64,000 nt of DNA from Variovorax sp. OV329 (GTDB lineage: Bacteria; Pseudomonadota; Gammaproteobacteria; Burkholderiales; Burkholderiaceae_C). How positions within the stretch are numbered: position 1 is the first letter of the stretch; every line of letters begins with the position of its first letter. The notes below the pieces were generated by a model that worked only from the letters and a program-made list of their open reading frames with translations, did no database searches and was not told the origin of the DNA. The stretch lies in assembly GCF_900114785.1 (NCBI RefSeq), contig NZ_FOUG01000001.1:186001-250000 (forward strand), given 5' to 3'. Below, piece after piece: positions 1-8,539 of this stretch. The translations under genes and the position numbers were made by a program.

Positions 1-1
1 C

Positions 2-1288
2 ATCAGCATGGTGTTCCAGCACTTCAGCCTGTTCGACACGCTCACCGTGGCGGAGAACGTGTGGCTGGGGCTGGACAAGCACCTGGCCCTGGCCGAGGTC
101 GCTCGCCGCATCACGCAGAAGGCGGCCGAGTACGGGCTGGACATCGAGCCCTCGCGGCCGGTGCACACGCTCAGCGTGGGCGAGATGCAGCGGGTGGAGA
201 TCATCCGCGCGCTGCTCACCGACCCCAAGCTGCTGATCCTGGACGAACCCACCTCGGTGCTCACGCCCCAGGCGGTGCAGAAGCTCTTCGTGGTGCTCAA
301 GCAGCTGGCGTCCGAGGGCTGCAGCATCCTCTACATCAGCCACAAGCTGCACGAGATCCGCGAGCTGTGCAGCGCCTGCACCGTGCTGCGCGGCGGCAAG
401 GTCACGGGCGTGTGCAACCCGCAGAACGAAAGCAACGAGTCGCTCTCGCGCCTGATGATCGGCGCCGAGCCGCCGCCGCTCACGCACCGGCCGGTGCACG
501 CGGGCGCAGTGGCGCTGCGCGTGAACAAGCTGAGCCTAGCGCGCGAGGACCAGTTCGGCGTGGACCTGGAGCAGGTCGCGCTGGACGTGCGCGCCGGCGA
601 GGTGGTGGGCATCGCCGGCGTGTCGGGCAACGGCCAGAAGGAACTGCTGTACGCGCTCTCGGGCGAGGACACCCGCGCCGAGCCCGGCATGGTCGAGGTG
701 CTGGGCAAGCCGGCCGGGCGCATGCATCCGCGCCAGCGGCGCGCGCTGGGCCTGCACTTCGTGCCGGAAGAGCGCCTGGGCCGCGGCGCCGTGCCGAGCC
801 TGGGCCTGGCGCACAACCTGCTGCTCACGCGCAGCGAGGCGGTGGGGCAGGGCGGCTGGATCCGCAACGGGGTGCTGGACAAGCAGGCGGCTTCCATCAT
901 CGAGCGCTTCAAGGTCAAGACGGGTGGCACGACCTCGGCGGCGCGTTCGCTGTCGGGCGGCAACCTGCAGAAGTTCATCGTGGGCCGCGAGATCGACGCC
1001 AGGCCGAAGGTCTTCGTCGTCTCTCAACCCACCTGGGGCGTGGATGTGGGCGCCGCGGCGCTCATCCGCAACGAGATCCTGGCCCTGCGCGACGCCGGGT
1101 GCGCGGTGCTGGTGGTGAGCGAGGAACTGGACGAGCTGTTCGAGATTTCGGACCGGCTCTACGTGATTGCCAAGGGGCGCATGTCGCCGCCCATCGACCG
1201 CGCGGCCGCCACGGTGGCGCAGATCGGCGAGTGGATGAGCGGCCTGTGGGACAAGGCCCCCGGCCAGAAGGAGGCAGCCCATGTTTAA
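2..1288 (+). CDS. ABC transporter ATP-binding protein, purine/nucleoside-type (5' truncated by window edge)
   Basis: This is the energising subunit of a sugar/nucleoside-type ABC importer and carries two fused ATPase domains. The reading frame is open at the window edge, and the first visible residues (VFQHFSLF) are already the Q-loop of domain 1, so its Walker A lies outside. Domain 1 shows the signature LSVGEMQRVEI and Walker B LLILDEPTS. Domain 2 has a Walker-A-like GVSGNGQKE, signature LSGGNLQKF and a Walker B with Gln in place of Glu (VVSQPTWGVD), a change usual in the second domain of this family. It overlaps the following permease gene by 8 bp. Two permeases and a BMP lipoprotein follow, which together make a complete importer of the BmpA/NupA type. 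Purine or nucleoside substrates are inferred from the deaminases nearby. Confidence 0.93.
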   Translation: MSMVFQHFSLFDTLTVAENVWLGLDKHLALAEVARRITQKAAEYGLDIEPSRPVHTLSVGEMQRVEIIRALLTDPKLLILDEPTSVLTPQAVQKLFVVLKQLASEGCSILYISHKLHEIRELCSACTVLRGGKVTGVCNPQNESNESLSRLMIGAEPPPLTHRPVHAGAVALRVNKLSLAREDQFGVDLEQVALDVRAGEVVGIAGVSGNGQKELLYALSGEDTRAEPGMVEVLGKPAGRMHPRQRRALGLHFVPEERLGRGAVPSLGLAHNLLLTRSEAVGQGGWIRNGVLDKQAASIIERFKVKTGGTTSAARSLSGGNLQKFIVGREIDARPKVFVVSQPTWGVDVGAAALIRNEILALRDAGCAVLVVSEELDELFEISDRLYVIAKGRMSPPIDRAAATVAQIGEWMSGLWDKAPGQKEAAHV

Positions 1289-2438
1289 GCTCGAACCGCG
1301 CCCGCAGCTCTCGCGCTTCTGGAGCTACGGCTCGCCCATCCTGGCGCTGCTCATCACGGTGCTGATCGGCGTGGCCCTGTTCGCCGCGCTCGGCAAGGAC
1401 CCGGTGCGGGGCCTGCAGGTCTTCTTCTGGGAGCCGATCAAGAGCAGCTACGCCATCGGCGAGCTGATGGTGAAGGCGACGCCGCTGCTCATCATCGCCC
1501 TGGGCCTGGCCGTGTGCTTCCGCTCCAACGTGTGGAACATCGGCGCCGAAGGGCAGTTCGTGTTCGGCGCCATCGCGGCGGGCGGCGTGGCGCTGCTGGC
1601 CGACAAGAGCACCGGCACCTGGATCGTGGTGCCCATCCTGCTGGCTGGCATCGCGGGCGGCATGTTCTGGGCCGGCATCGTGGCGTTCCTACGCGACCGC
1701 TTCAACGCCAGCGAGATCCTGGTGAGCCTGATGCTGGTCTACGTGGCCACGCTGCTCCTGGGCTACATGGTCTACGGGCCGTGGAAGGACCCGGCGGGCT
1801 ACAACTTCCCGCAGACCAAGACCTTCGAGGCGGTGACGCAGATCCCGCGACTGCTCAAGGGCTCGCGGGTGAGCATCGGCCTCGTCATCGCGCTGGTAGG
1901 GGCGGGTGCCCTGTGGGTGTTCCTGTTCCGCACGCGGGCGGGTTTCGCCCAGCAGGTGGGCGGCCTGGCGCCGGCGGCGGCGCGCTACGCGGGCTTCTCG
2001 GCGCGGCGGGCGATCTGGATCGCGCTGCTGACCTCCGGCGGCGCGGCCGGCCTGGCGGGTGCGCTGGAAGTGGCGGGGCCGCTGGGCCAGCTCACGCCCT
2101 ACGTGCCGGCCGGCTACGGCTTCGCGGCCATCATCGTGGCCTTCGTGGGGAGGCTGCATCCGGTGGGCATGGTCTTCTCGGCCATCCTGATGAGTATGTT
2201 CTACATCGGCGGCGAACTGGCGCAGTCGCGCCTGGGGCTGCCCAAGTCGCTCACCGGCGTTTTCCAGGGCCTGCTGCTGTTCACGCTGCTGGCCTGCGAC
2301 ACGCTCATCGCCTACCGCATCAAGCGCAAGGGCGCGGCGCGCAGGGCACCGGCCGCGGGCACGTCTTCGCTGCAGGCGAGCACGCCCATCACCGCCACGC
2401 CGACTGCGCTGGCTACCCCCCACGGCACGGAGGCCTGA
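1281..2438 (+). CDS. ABC transporter permease 1, purine/nucleoside-type
   Basis: This 385-residue integral membrane protein has about eight to ten hydrophobic segments and belongs to the BPD_transp_2 permease group, as in YufP/NupP. The stretch VWNIGAEGQFVFGAI is a typical conserved feature of the family. The start is supported by an AAGGAGG ribosome site about 7 bases upstream. It overlaps the end of the ATPase gene by 8 bp, and the second permease begins 3 bases after its stop, so the genes are almost certainly one operon. It forms half of the transmembrane pore for a substrate delivered by the BMP lipoprotein. The C-terminal 30 residues are Ala/Thr/Pro-rich and probably cytoplasmic. Confidence 0.93.
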   Translation: MFKLEPRPQLSRFWSYGSPILALLITVLIGVALFAALGKDPVRGLQVFFWEPIKSSYAIGELMVKATPLLIIALGLAVCFRSNVWNIGAEGQFVFGAIAAGGVALLADKSTGTWIVVPILLAGIAGGMFWAGIVAFLRDRFNASEILVSLMLVYVATLLLGYMVYGPWKDPAGYNFPQTKTFEAVTQIPRLLKGSRVSIGLVIALVGAGALWVFLFRTRAGFAQQVGGLAPAAARYAGFSARRAIWIALLTSGGAAGLAGALEVAGPLGQLTPYVPAGYGFAAIIVAFVGRLHPVGMVFSAILMSMFYIGGELAQSRLGLPKSLTGVFQGLLLFTLLACDTLIAYRIKRKGAARRAPAAGTSSLQASTPITATPTALATPHGTEA

Positions 2439-2441
2439 GCC

Positions 2442-3362
2442 ATGGAAAGCTACGCACTTCTTCTCGGCTCCACGCTGTCGGCCGGCACCGTGCTGGCCAT
2501 TGCCGCACTGGGCCTGCTCATCAACGAGAAGGCCGGCATCGTCAACCTGGGCGCCGAAGGGATGATGCTGTGCGCGGCCATCGCCGGCTTCGCCACGGTG
2601 GTCACCACGCACAACCCCTGGCTGGGCTTCCTGGCCGGGATGGCGGCGGGCGCACTGTTGGCGGCCTTCTTCGGCGTGCTGGTGATCTGGCTCAACACCA
2701 ACCAGTACGCCACCGGGCTGGCGCTGAGCCTGTTCGGTGCGGGCTTCTCGGCCTTCGCCGGCATCCGCTTCGTGCAGGCCAAGCTGCCGGAAAGCACGCC
2801 GTTTTCCATTCCCGTGCTGGCGGACATCCCGCTGGTGGGCCCGGCGCTGTTCCGCCATCACCCGATGGTGTATTTCGCGGCGCTGCTGACCGTGGGCCTG
2901 ATCTGGTTCCTCTACCGCACGCGCGCGGGGCTGGTGCTGCGTTCGGTGGGCGAGTCGCCCGAGTCGGCGCATGCGCTGGGCTATCCGGTGCGGCGCATCC
3001 GCTTCCTGGCGGTGATCGCGGGCGGCGCGCTTTGCGGGCTGGCGGGTGCGTACCTGTCGACCGTGTACACGCCGCTGTGGGTGGAGGGCATGGTGGCCGG
3101 CCGCGGCTGGATCGCGCTGGCGCTCACCACCTTCGCCACCTGGCGGCCGGTGCGGGTGCTGCTGGGCGCCTACCTCTTCGGCGGCGTCTCGATGCTGGGC
3201 TTCCACCTGCAGAGCACGGGGGTCGACGTGCCCTCGCAGTTCCTGAGCATGCTGCAGTACATCGCGCCCATCGTGGTGCTGGCCATCATCTCGCGCAACC
3301 CGGCGTTCATCCGCGTGAACATGCCGGCGTCCATCGGGAAACCCTTCTACCCAGGCTCATAA
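2442..3362 (+). CDS. ABC transporter permease 2, purine/nucleoside-type
   Basis: This 306-residue polytopic membrane protein is the second BPD_transp_2 permease of the importer (YufQ/NupQ-like). The family hallmark NEKAGIVNLGAEGMML is present near the N-terminus, followed by several hydrophobic helices. It begins 3 bp after the first permease and is followed after about 50 bp by the binding-protein gene. The two permeases are expected to form a heterodimeric pore. The order ATPase-permease-permease-binding protein matches BMP-type clusters in Burkholderiales. Confidence 0.93.
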   Translation: MESYALLLGSTLSAGTVLAIAALGLLINEKAGIVNLGAEGMMLCAAIAGFATVVTTHNPWLGFLAGMAAGALLAAFFGVLVIWLNTNQYATGLALSLFGAGFSAFAGIRFVQAKLPESTPFSIPVLADIPLVGPALFRHHPMVYFAALLTVGLIWFLYRTRAGLVLRSVGESPESAHALGYPVRRIRFLAVIAGGALCGLAGAYLSTVYTPLWVEGMVAGRGWIALALTTFATWRPVRVLLGAYLFGGVSMLGFHLQSTGVDVPSQFLSMLQYIAPIVVLAIISRNPAFIRVNMPASIGKPFYPGS

Positions 3363-3414
3363 TCGCCGTTGTTTGCAAATTGTTTCGCCAACCTGTCCTT
3401 TGAGGATCTCGACA

Positions 3415-4587
3415 ATGACTGACCTGAACAAGCGTTCCCTGCTCCTGGCTGCCGCCTCGGCAGCGGCCGCGGCGGCCCTGATCGGCTGCGGCAAGAAGGA
3501 AGAAGCGCCCGCCCCGGCAGCTGCACCCGCTGCGCCGGCCCCCACCGCCGCCGCGCCTGCCCCGGCGGCCGCCGGTCCGCTGAACATCGCGTTCGCCTAT
3601 GTCGGCCCGGTTGGCGACGGCGGATGGACCTTCGCCCACGACAACGGCCGCAAGGCGCTGGAGAAGGAATTCGGCGACAAGATCAAGACCACCTTCGTCG
3701 AGAGCGTGCCCGAGGCGGCCGACGCCGAACGCGTGTTCCGCGACATGGTCGGCCAGGGCAACACGCTGATCTTCGGCACCACCTTCGGCTACATGGAGCC
3801 GATGCTCAAGGTCGCGGCCGACAACAAGGAAGTTAAGTTCGAGCATGCCACCGGCTACAAGACGGCCGAGAACATGCGCACCTACGACAGCCGCACCTAC
3901 GAAGGCGCGTACATGGCCGGCGTGATCGCCGGCGGCATGACCAAGTCCAACGTGCTGGGCGTGGTCGGCTCGGTGCCGATCCCCGAGGTGCTGCGCAACA
4001 TCAACTCCTTCACCATGGGTGCGCAGTCGGTCAACCCGAAGGTCACGACCAAGGTGGTGTGGGTCAACGAATGGTTCAGCCCGCCGAAGGAAACCGAGGC
4101 TGCGACGGCGCTCATCAACGGCGGCGCCGACGTGCTGTTCCAGAACACCGACTCGCCCGCCGTGCTGAAGACGGCGCAGGAGAAGGGCAAGCGCGCCTTC
4201 GGCTGGGATTCGGACATGACCGCCTACGGCCCCAAGGCCCACCTGGCCTCGGCCACCATCAACTGGGCCCCGTACTACATCAAGGCCACCCAGGACGTGC
4301 TGGACGGCAAGTGGGCCACCGGCCAGACCTGGTGGGGCGTGAAGGAAGGCGCGATCGACATCGTGTCCATCGCCGAGGACGTGCCGGCCGAGATCAAGAC
4401 CAAGGTCGAGGAAGTGAAGAAGGGCCTGAAGGACGGCAGCTTCTCGATCTGGAAGGGCCCCATCGTCGGCCAGGACGGCAAGGAGCTGGTGGCAGCCGGC
4501 GCCGTGGCCGACGACAAGTTCCTCTCGGGCGTCAACTTCTACGTGAAGGGCGTCGAGGGCAAGGTGCCGGGCGGCGACAAGAAGTAA
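3415..4587 (+). CDS. BMP-family ABC transporter substrate-binding lipoprotein
   Basis: This periplasmic lipoprotein should capture the substrate for the upstream importer. The ATG at 3415 is chosen because a GAGG ribosome site precedes it and it gives a proper lipoprotein signal: positive N-terminus, Ala-rich core and the lipobox LIGC. An upstream TTG start would add a poor leader. An Ala/Pro-rich linker of about 35 residues follows the Cys, and then the BMP fold begins at LNIAFAYVGPVGDGGWT. The family (BmpA, PnrA) typically binds purine nucleosides or related compounds. Substrate here is inferred from the adenine and guanine deaminases nearby. A strong terminator follows the gene. A paralogue without its own permeases lies at 9747-10844. 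Confidence 0.92.
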   Translation: MTDLNKRSLLLAAASAAAAAALIGCGKKEEAPAPAAAPAAPAPTAAAPAPAAAGPLNIAFAYVGPVGDGGWTFAHDNGRKALEKEFGDKIKTTFVESVPEAADAERVFRDMVGQGNTLIFGTTFGYMEPMLKVAADNKEVKFEHATGYKTAENMRTYDSRTYEGAYMAGVIAGGMTKSNVLGVVGSVPIPEVLRNINSFTMGAQSVNPKVTTKVVWVNEWFSPPKETEAATALINGGADVLFQNTDSPAVLKTAQEKGKRAFGWDSDMTAYGPKAHLASATINWAPYYIKATQDVLDGKWATGQTWWGVKEGAIDIVSIAEDVPAEIKTKVEEVKKGLKDGSFSIWKGPIVGQDGKELVAAGAVADDKFLSGVNFYVKGVEGKVPGGDKK

Positions 4588-4605
4588 GACGCTGCAGGTA
4601 GCACA

Positions 4606-4646
4606 CGTGCGGGCCATGCCTCTTGGGGCATGGCCCGTGTTCTTTT
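4606..4646 (+). terminator. Rho-independent terminator of the BMP transporter operon
   Basis: A 10-bp perfect stem (GGGCCATGCC at 4611-4620 and GGCATGGCCC at 4627-4636) with a 6-base loop is followed by a T-rich tract (TTCTTTT). It lies just after the stop of the substrate-binding protein gene. Confidence 0.9.
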
Positions 4647-4742
4647 GAAGCTTCGCCCCGGGGTCTATGATGAATTTGCGAACGCCGGCTCGGTTCGTGT
4701 CGGCAGTTCGCTTCACTCATAAGACTTCAGGGAGAAATCAAA

Positions 4743-5329
4743 ATGGCTACCAGTCCTCAGGCCGGGCGTGTGCCCGCGCCGTCGCCTTCCCCGAGCGGGG
4801 TTGCTCAGAGCAACTTGAGCGGTCGGCGATGGGTTTCAAGGTTTCCAACCGGGACGTCTACACGCGATCTGACCCCGGTGTTCAGAAGGAATGTCGAAGC
4901 CTTCATTGCGGCGATAGCCGCGGGGCGCGGACGGGTTCGAATCTCCGCGACCTATCGTCCCAGGGAGCGCGCCTATCTGATGCATTACGCTGCCGCCGTC
5001 TCCAATGGCACCATTGACGCAGCACGCGTGCCGACCCTTGCGGGCGTCGACATCCAATGGGATCACGGATCATCCGAGAAGAGTCGGGCTGCGGCCCGGG
5101 AGATGGCGTCGGCCTATGGCATCGTGTTCCCGCCCGCGCTGATATCCCGGCATACGGAACGCAGCGCCATCGATATGACGATCTCGAACGTCAGGAACAA
5201 GAAGATCAGGAATGCCTCAGGCACCGAGGTGTTGATCAGCAAGGACAGCGACCTTCACGCCGTCGGGCGTCCTATGGCGTCAGGAAGCTTCTGAGCGATC
5301 GTCCGCATTGGTCCGATGATGGCTCCTAA
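4743..5329 (+). pseudogene. M15-type D-Ala-D-Ala peptidase-like protein, frameshifted near the C-terminus
   Basis: The frame from 4743 runs to a TGA at 5294 and gives 183 residues. Residues 135-144 read SRHTERSAID, which fits the M15/VanY zinc motif SxHxxGxAxD except that Gly is Arg. The second zinc motif expected near the C-terminus is missing in this frame. It appears in the -1 frame: a slip at the GGG of 5265-5267 continues as ASYGVRKLLSDRPHWSDDGS and stops at 5329, restoring a PHW motif. One lost G in that run explains it. The repaired stop would overlap the next gene start (5316), as expected for a coupled pair. Relatives act as cell-wall peptidases in phages and as type VI effectors. 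Without repair the peptidase is probably inactive. A sequencing error is the main alternative. Confidence 0.72.
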
Positions 5330-5867
5330 TAAGTTGCTTCTGCCAGGACTGTTGTGCCTGTCCGCCAGCATGTGCTTCGCCATGCAGCCTGCGGGATTCA
5401 TCGAAGTTCGACCCGATGGCACTCGAACGCTATTCACGACCGAGCGAGCGAGTCGCAACGACCAGGTCGTCGCGCAATTTGCCGATGGTGCGGCTCAAGG
5501 CCCTGCCGCGAAGTGCTGCGTGTCCCTGCGAGTGACTGGAAGGCGCAAGTCGCAAGCCAAGATTTCCGATGAACTGAACGGGCGACAGGTTTGGGCCTTT
5601 GCCCTGCCGCCGCTCAAGGCGGGCGAGGCAGTGCCTTTCGCGGGCGCGGCGCGGTTGTTCAAGGCGGGCGAGCAAATCCCGATAGCATTCGACAGGGCAT
5701 CGACTCAAGGCGCTGCGGAGGGAACCTTTCCAGTGACCTGCACCAGCAGTGAGGGTGTGCATCTCCTCGAACTGGACCACGGCAAGCCGCGGGTACATCT
5801 CTACATGCACTTCGACTATGACGTCGAGCCCACGTGCAGTACAGCACTGCTCGAGAAGTTCTATTGA
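5316..5867 (+). CDS. Secreted protein of unknown function, possible periplasmic immunity partner
   Basis: This 183-residue protein has a clear Sec signal peptide (LLLPGLLCLSASMCFAM) and four or more later Cys residues (KCCVS, PVTCTS, EPTCS), suggesting an exported disulfide-bonded protein. I do not recognise a family. Two adjacent ATG codons (5316, 5319) can serve as start. Both lie inside the end of the frameshift-corrected peptidase gene upstream, so the two genes look translationally coupled. A small exported protein coupled to a peptidoglycan peptidase fits an immunity protein, but this is inference from context only. It is followed closely by the Rieske gene. Confidence 0.7.
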   Translation: MMAPNKLLLPGLLCLSASMCFAMQPAGFIEVRPDGTRTLFTTERASRNDQVVAQFADGAAQGPAAKCCVSLRVTGRRKSQAKISDELNGRQVWAFALPPLKAGEAVPFAGAARLFKAGEQIPIAFDRASTQGAAEGTFPVTCTSSEGVHLLELDHGKPRVHLYMHFDYDVEPTCSTALLEKFY

Positions 5868-5898
5868 AGCCACGAATTCAAGAAGGCAAGAAGATTCG

Positions 5899-6900
5899 AT
5901 GATCGAAAAATCGCTTTGGCATCCGGTGGCGCTTTCAGCCGACCTGGCCGAGGCGCCCGTGCCGGTGCGCCTGCTGGGCGAGGCGGTGGTGCTCTGGCGC
6001 GACGGCGAGGGCCGCGCACATGCGTGGCAGGACCGCTGTCCGCACCGCGGGGCGCAGCTGTCGCTGGGCCGCGTCGTGCCTTGCACGCAAGGCGAGGGCG
6101 GCGCGCGCCTGGAGTGCCCGTACCACGGCTGGCGCTTCGACGCGGCCGGGCAGTGCAGGGAAGTGCCGGCGCTGCCGGGCTTCACGCCGCCGGCCACGCA
6201 CAAGGCTCCCATCTTCGCCGCGCGGGAGGCGCACGGCCTGGTCTGGGCGCGCCTGGACGGCGAGGACGCCGGCGAGCTGCCAGCCTTCGAGGCCGAGGGC
6301 GACGAGCGCCTGCGCAAGCTCAACTGCGGCCCCTACGTGGTCGAGGCGAGCGCGCCGCGGCTGGTCGAGAATTTCCTGGACATGTCGCACTTCGGCTTCG
6401 TGCACGAGGGCTGGCTGGGCGCGCGCGAGATGGCGGCAATCGACGACTACCAGGTCGAGGCCACGCCCACCGGCATCCTGGCCACCGGCTGCAAGGCCTG
6501 GCAGCCGCAGTCGACCATCAACTCGACCCGGCCCGCGCATGTCGAATACAGCTACGAGGTGACGGCGCCGTATTCGGCCGTGCTGGTGAAGATCCCGGAA
6601 GCGCAGAGCGTGGGCGCCGAGGGCTATCGCGAATCCATCGCGCTCTTCATCTGTCCCACCGACGCCGAGCGCTGCACCGTCTGGTTCCGCTTGGCCACCG
6701 CCGACTGGCAGCGCAACGAGGCCGAGCTGCAGGCCTTCCAGGACACCATCTTCCTGCAGGACAAGCCGGTGCTGGAATCGCAGCAGCCCAAGACGCTGCC
6801 GCTGGACCTGCGGGCCGAACTGCACACCGCGGCCGACAAGGCTTCATCTTTCTATCGCCGATACCTCAAGGGTCTAGGCATCACCGTCGGAGTCTGCTGA
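5899..6900 (+). CDS. Rieske [2Fe-2S] aromatic-ring-hydroxylating-type oxygenase
   Basis: This 333-residue oxygenase component has an N-terminal Rieske domain with both cluster motifs visible: CPHRG (C-x-H) and CPYHGW (C-x2-H). The mononuclear iron site follows in [14 protein letters not shown] (D-x2-H-x4-H). It resembles the single-subunit PaO/vanillate demethylase group, which hydroxylates or demethylates using electrons from a separate reductase. No reductase gene is seen nearby. The start is ATG 5899, since the longer frame reads through the previous gene. Its stop overlaps the adenine deaminase start (TGATG), so the two are co-translated. This suggests that the substrate is a purine or an N-methylated purine, which is inference. 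Confidence 0.9.
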   Translation: MIEKSLWHPVALSADLAEAPVPVRLLGEAVVLWRDGEGRAHAWQDRCPHRGAQLSLGRVVPCTQGEGGARLECPYHGWRFDAAGQCREVPALPGFTPPATHKAPIFAAREAHGLVWARLDGEDAGELPAFEAEGDERLRKLNCGPYVVEASAPRLVENFLDMSHFGFVHEGWLGAREMAAIDDYQVEATPTGILATGCKAWQPQSTINSTRPAHVEYSYEVTAPYSAVLVKIPEAQSVGAEGYRESIALFICPTDAERCTVWFRLATADWQRNEAELQAFQDTIFLQDKPVLESQQPKTLPLDLRAELHTAADKASSFYRRYLKGLGITVGVC

Positions 6901-7946
6901 TGAGCACGAACAACATCCCCCACGTGGCGCCCGAGCGCCTTCCTGAACTGCTCAAGGCCATTCCCAAGGCCGAGCTGCACATGCACATCGAGGGCTCGCT
7001 GGAGCCCGAGCTGATCTTCGCGCTGGCCCAGCGCAACGGCGTGAGCATTCCCTACGCCAGCGTCGAAGAGCTGCGCAAGGCCTACGCCTTCACCAACCTG
7101 CAGACCTTCCTGGACATCTACTACGCCGGCGCCAGCGTCTTGCTCCAGGAGCAGGACTTCTACGACATGGCCTGGGCCTACCTGGAGCGCGCCGCGACCG
7201 ACAACGTGGTGCACACCGAGATGTTCTTCGACCCGCAGACGCACACCGCCCGCGGCGTGCCGGTGAAGACCGTCATCGACGGCCTGCACCGCGCCTGCGT
7301 CGACGCGAAGGACCAGTTGGGCGTGAGCGCCGCGCTGATCCTGTGCTTCCTTCGCCACCTGAGCGAGGAAGAGGCCTTCGCCGTGCTGGAAGAGTCGCTG
7401 CCTTATCGCGACAAGTTCATCGGCGTCGGCCTGGACTCGAGCGAGGTCGGCCATCCGCCGGAGAAGTTCGCCCGCGTGTTCGCCCGCTGCCGGGAGCTGG
7501 GCCTGCACCTGGTGGCCCACGCCGGCGAGGAAGGCCCGCCGGCCTACGTGTGGAGCGCGCTGGACGTGCTGAAGGTCGAGCGCATCGACCACGGTGTGCA
7601 GAGCAGCAAGGACCCGGCCCTGATGGCGCGCCTGGCCAAGGACCGCGTGCCGCTGACCGTGTGCCCGCTGTCCAACCTCAAGCTGTGCGTCTTCCCCGAC
7701 CTGAAGCAGCACAACATCCGCACGCTGCTCGACGCCGGCCTGGTCGCCACCATCAACTCCGACGACCCGGCCTACTTCGGCGGCTACATGAACGAAAACT
7801 GGCTGCAGACCTTCGCCGCCACCGGCCTGGACGCCAGGCACGCCTGGCAACTTGCGGCCAACAGCTTCGAAGGCAGCTTCATCGATGCTTCGACCCGAAA
7901 GGTCTACATGGACCGGTTGGACCAGGCCTTCGCGCAATTTGCCTGA
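6900..7946 (+). CDS. Adenine deaminase (adenosine deaminase superfamily)
   Basis: This enzyme should hydrolyse adenine to hypoxanthine and ammonia. The 348-residue protein shows the zinc motif [14 protein letters not shown], the catalytic HAGEEGP segment and the metal Asp region [12 protein letters not shown]. The [10 protein letters not shown] form is typical of the bacterial and fungal adenine deaminase subgroup rather than true adenosine deaminases. The start overlaps the Rieske stop by one base (TGATG), which indicates one transcript. With the BMP importer and the guanine deaminase at 12.1 kb it supports a purine salvage or degradation role. Adenosine deaminase activity is the alternative. 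Confidence 0.9.
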   Translation: MSTNNIPHVAPERLPELLKAIPKAELHMHIEGSLEPELIFALAQRNGVSIPYASVEELRKAYAFTNLQTFLDIYYAGASVLLQEQDFYDMAWAYLERAATDNVVHTEMFFDPQTHTARGVPVKTVIDGLHRACVDAKDQLGVSAALILCFLRHLSEEEAFAVLEESLPYRDKFIGVGLDSSEVGHPPEKFARVFARCRELGLHLVAHAGEEGPPAYVWSALDVLKVERIDHGVQSSKDPALMARLAKDRVPLTVCPLSNLKLCVFPDLKQHNIRTLLDAGLVATINSDDPAYFGGYMNENWLQTFAATGLDARHAWQLAANSFEGSFIDASTRKVYMDRLDQAFAQFA

Positions 7947-8068
7947 GCATCCGAGGGGCTATTGCGGGTCTCATCAAAAGATCATTCGCGCTTTCTAGAA
8001 TGAACCGACGAATCCATTCCCGTTCGGGAGTGGAATCCCCCAAATTTCGATGCAAGGAAGGGCCTCCC

Positions 8069-8524
8069 ATGCTCGATCTCGACCTGCCTGCGCAGGCTCA
8101 AGCCGTCCGCAGCGTCCTGGCCCAGCACGGGCCGCGCGCGGCGCTGGCGATGCTCAACGACCGAACCGGCTTCAGGTTCACCGCGCTGTACAAGCTGGAC
8201 GGTGGCGAGATGCGCGCCGTGCACGCCTACGACCGCACCAGCGAGTACCGCACCTGGCTGTCGGCCGTGCCACTGGAAAGCAGCTTCTGCCGCTTCGCCA
8301 TCGAGCACGGCGAGTTCATGACCGAGCATGCGTCGGCCGACCACCGGCTGGCGCGGCCCTACGCGAGCCTGGTGGAGTCCTATTACGGGCACGTGCTGCG
8401 CAATGCCGACGGCAGCCCCTCGGGTACCTTCATCCACTTCGATCTCGAACCGCGCAGCATCGACGCAGAGGAACAGGAATTCCTGCGCGAGCTGGTGCCG
8501 CTGTTCGGCGAGCACCTCGCCTGA
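8069..8524 (+). CDS. GAF-domain protein
   Basis: This 151-residue cytoplasmic protein is essentially a single GAF-like sensory domain, with the core FRFTALYKLDGGEMRAVHAYDR and a later YGHVLRNADGSPSGTFIHFD section. No output domain is fused, so it may act as a small ligand or redox sensor in trans. The ATG at 8069 follows a GGAAGGG-rich ribosome site. It lies between the adenine deaminase and the convergent STING-like gene. A second stand-alone GAF protein is at 30922-31392. The function is unknown. Confidence 0.75.
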   Translation: MLDLDLPAQAQAVRSVLAQHGPRAALAMLNDRTGFRFTALYKLDGGEMRAVHAYDRTSEYRTWLSAVPLESSFCRFAIEHGEFMTEHASADHRLARPYASLVESYYGHVLRNADGSPSGTFIHFDLEPRSIDAEEQEFLRELVPLFGEHLA

Positions 8525-8539
8525 AGCCGGCGAGTCGTC

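Noticed and set aside
1689..3206. Minus-strand open frame of about 505 codons opposite the two permease genes
   Set aside because: Composition (Arg/Gln/His-rich) and lack of domains mark it as an antisense shadow of high-GC coding DNA. Similar frames elsewhere in the first 49 kb were ignored for the same reason.
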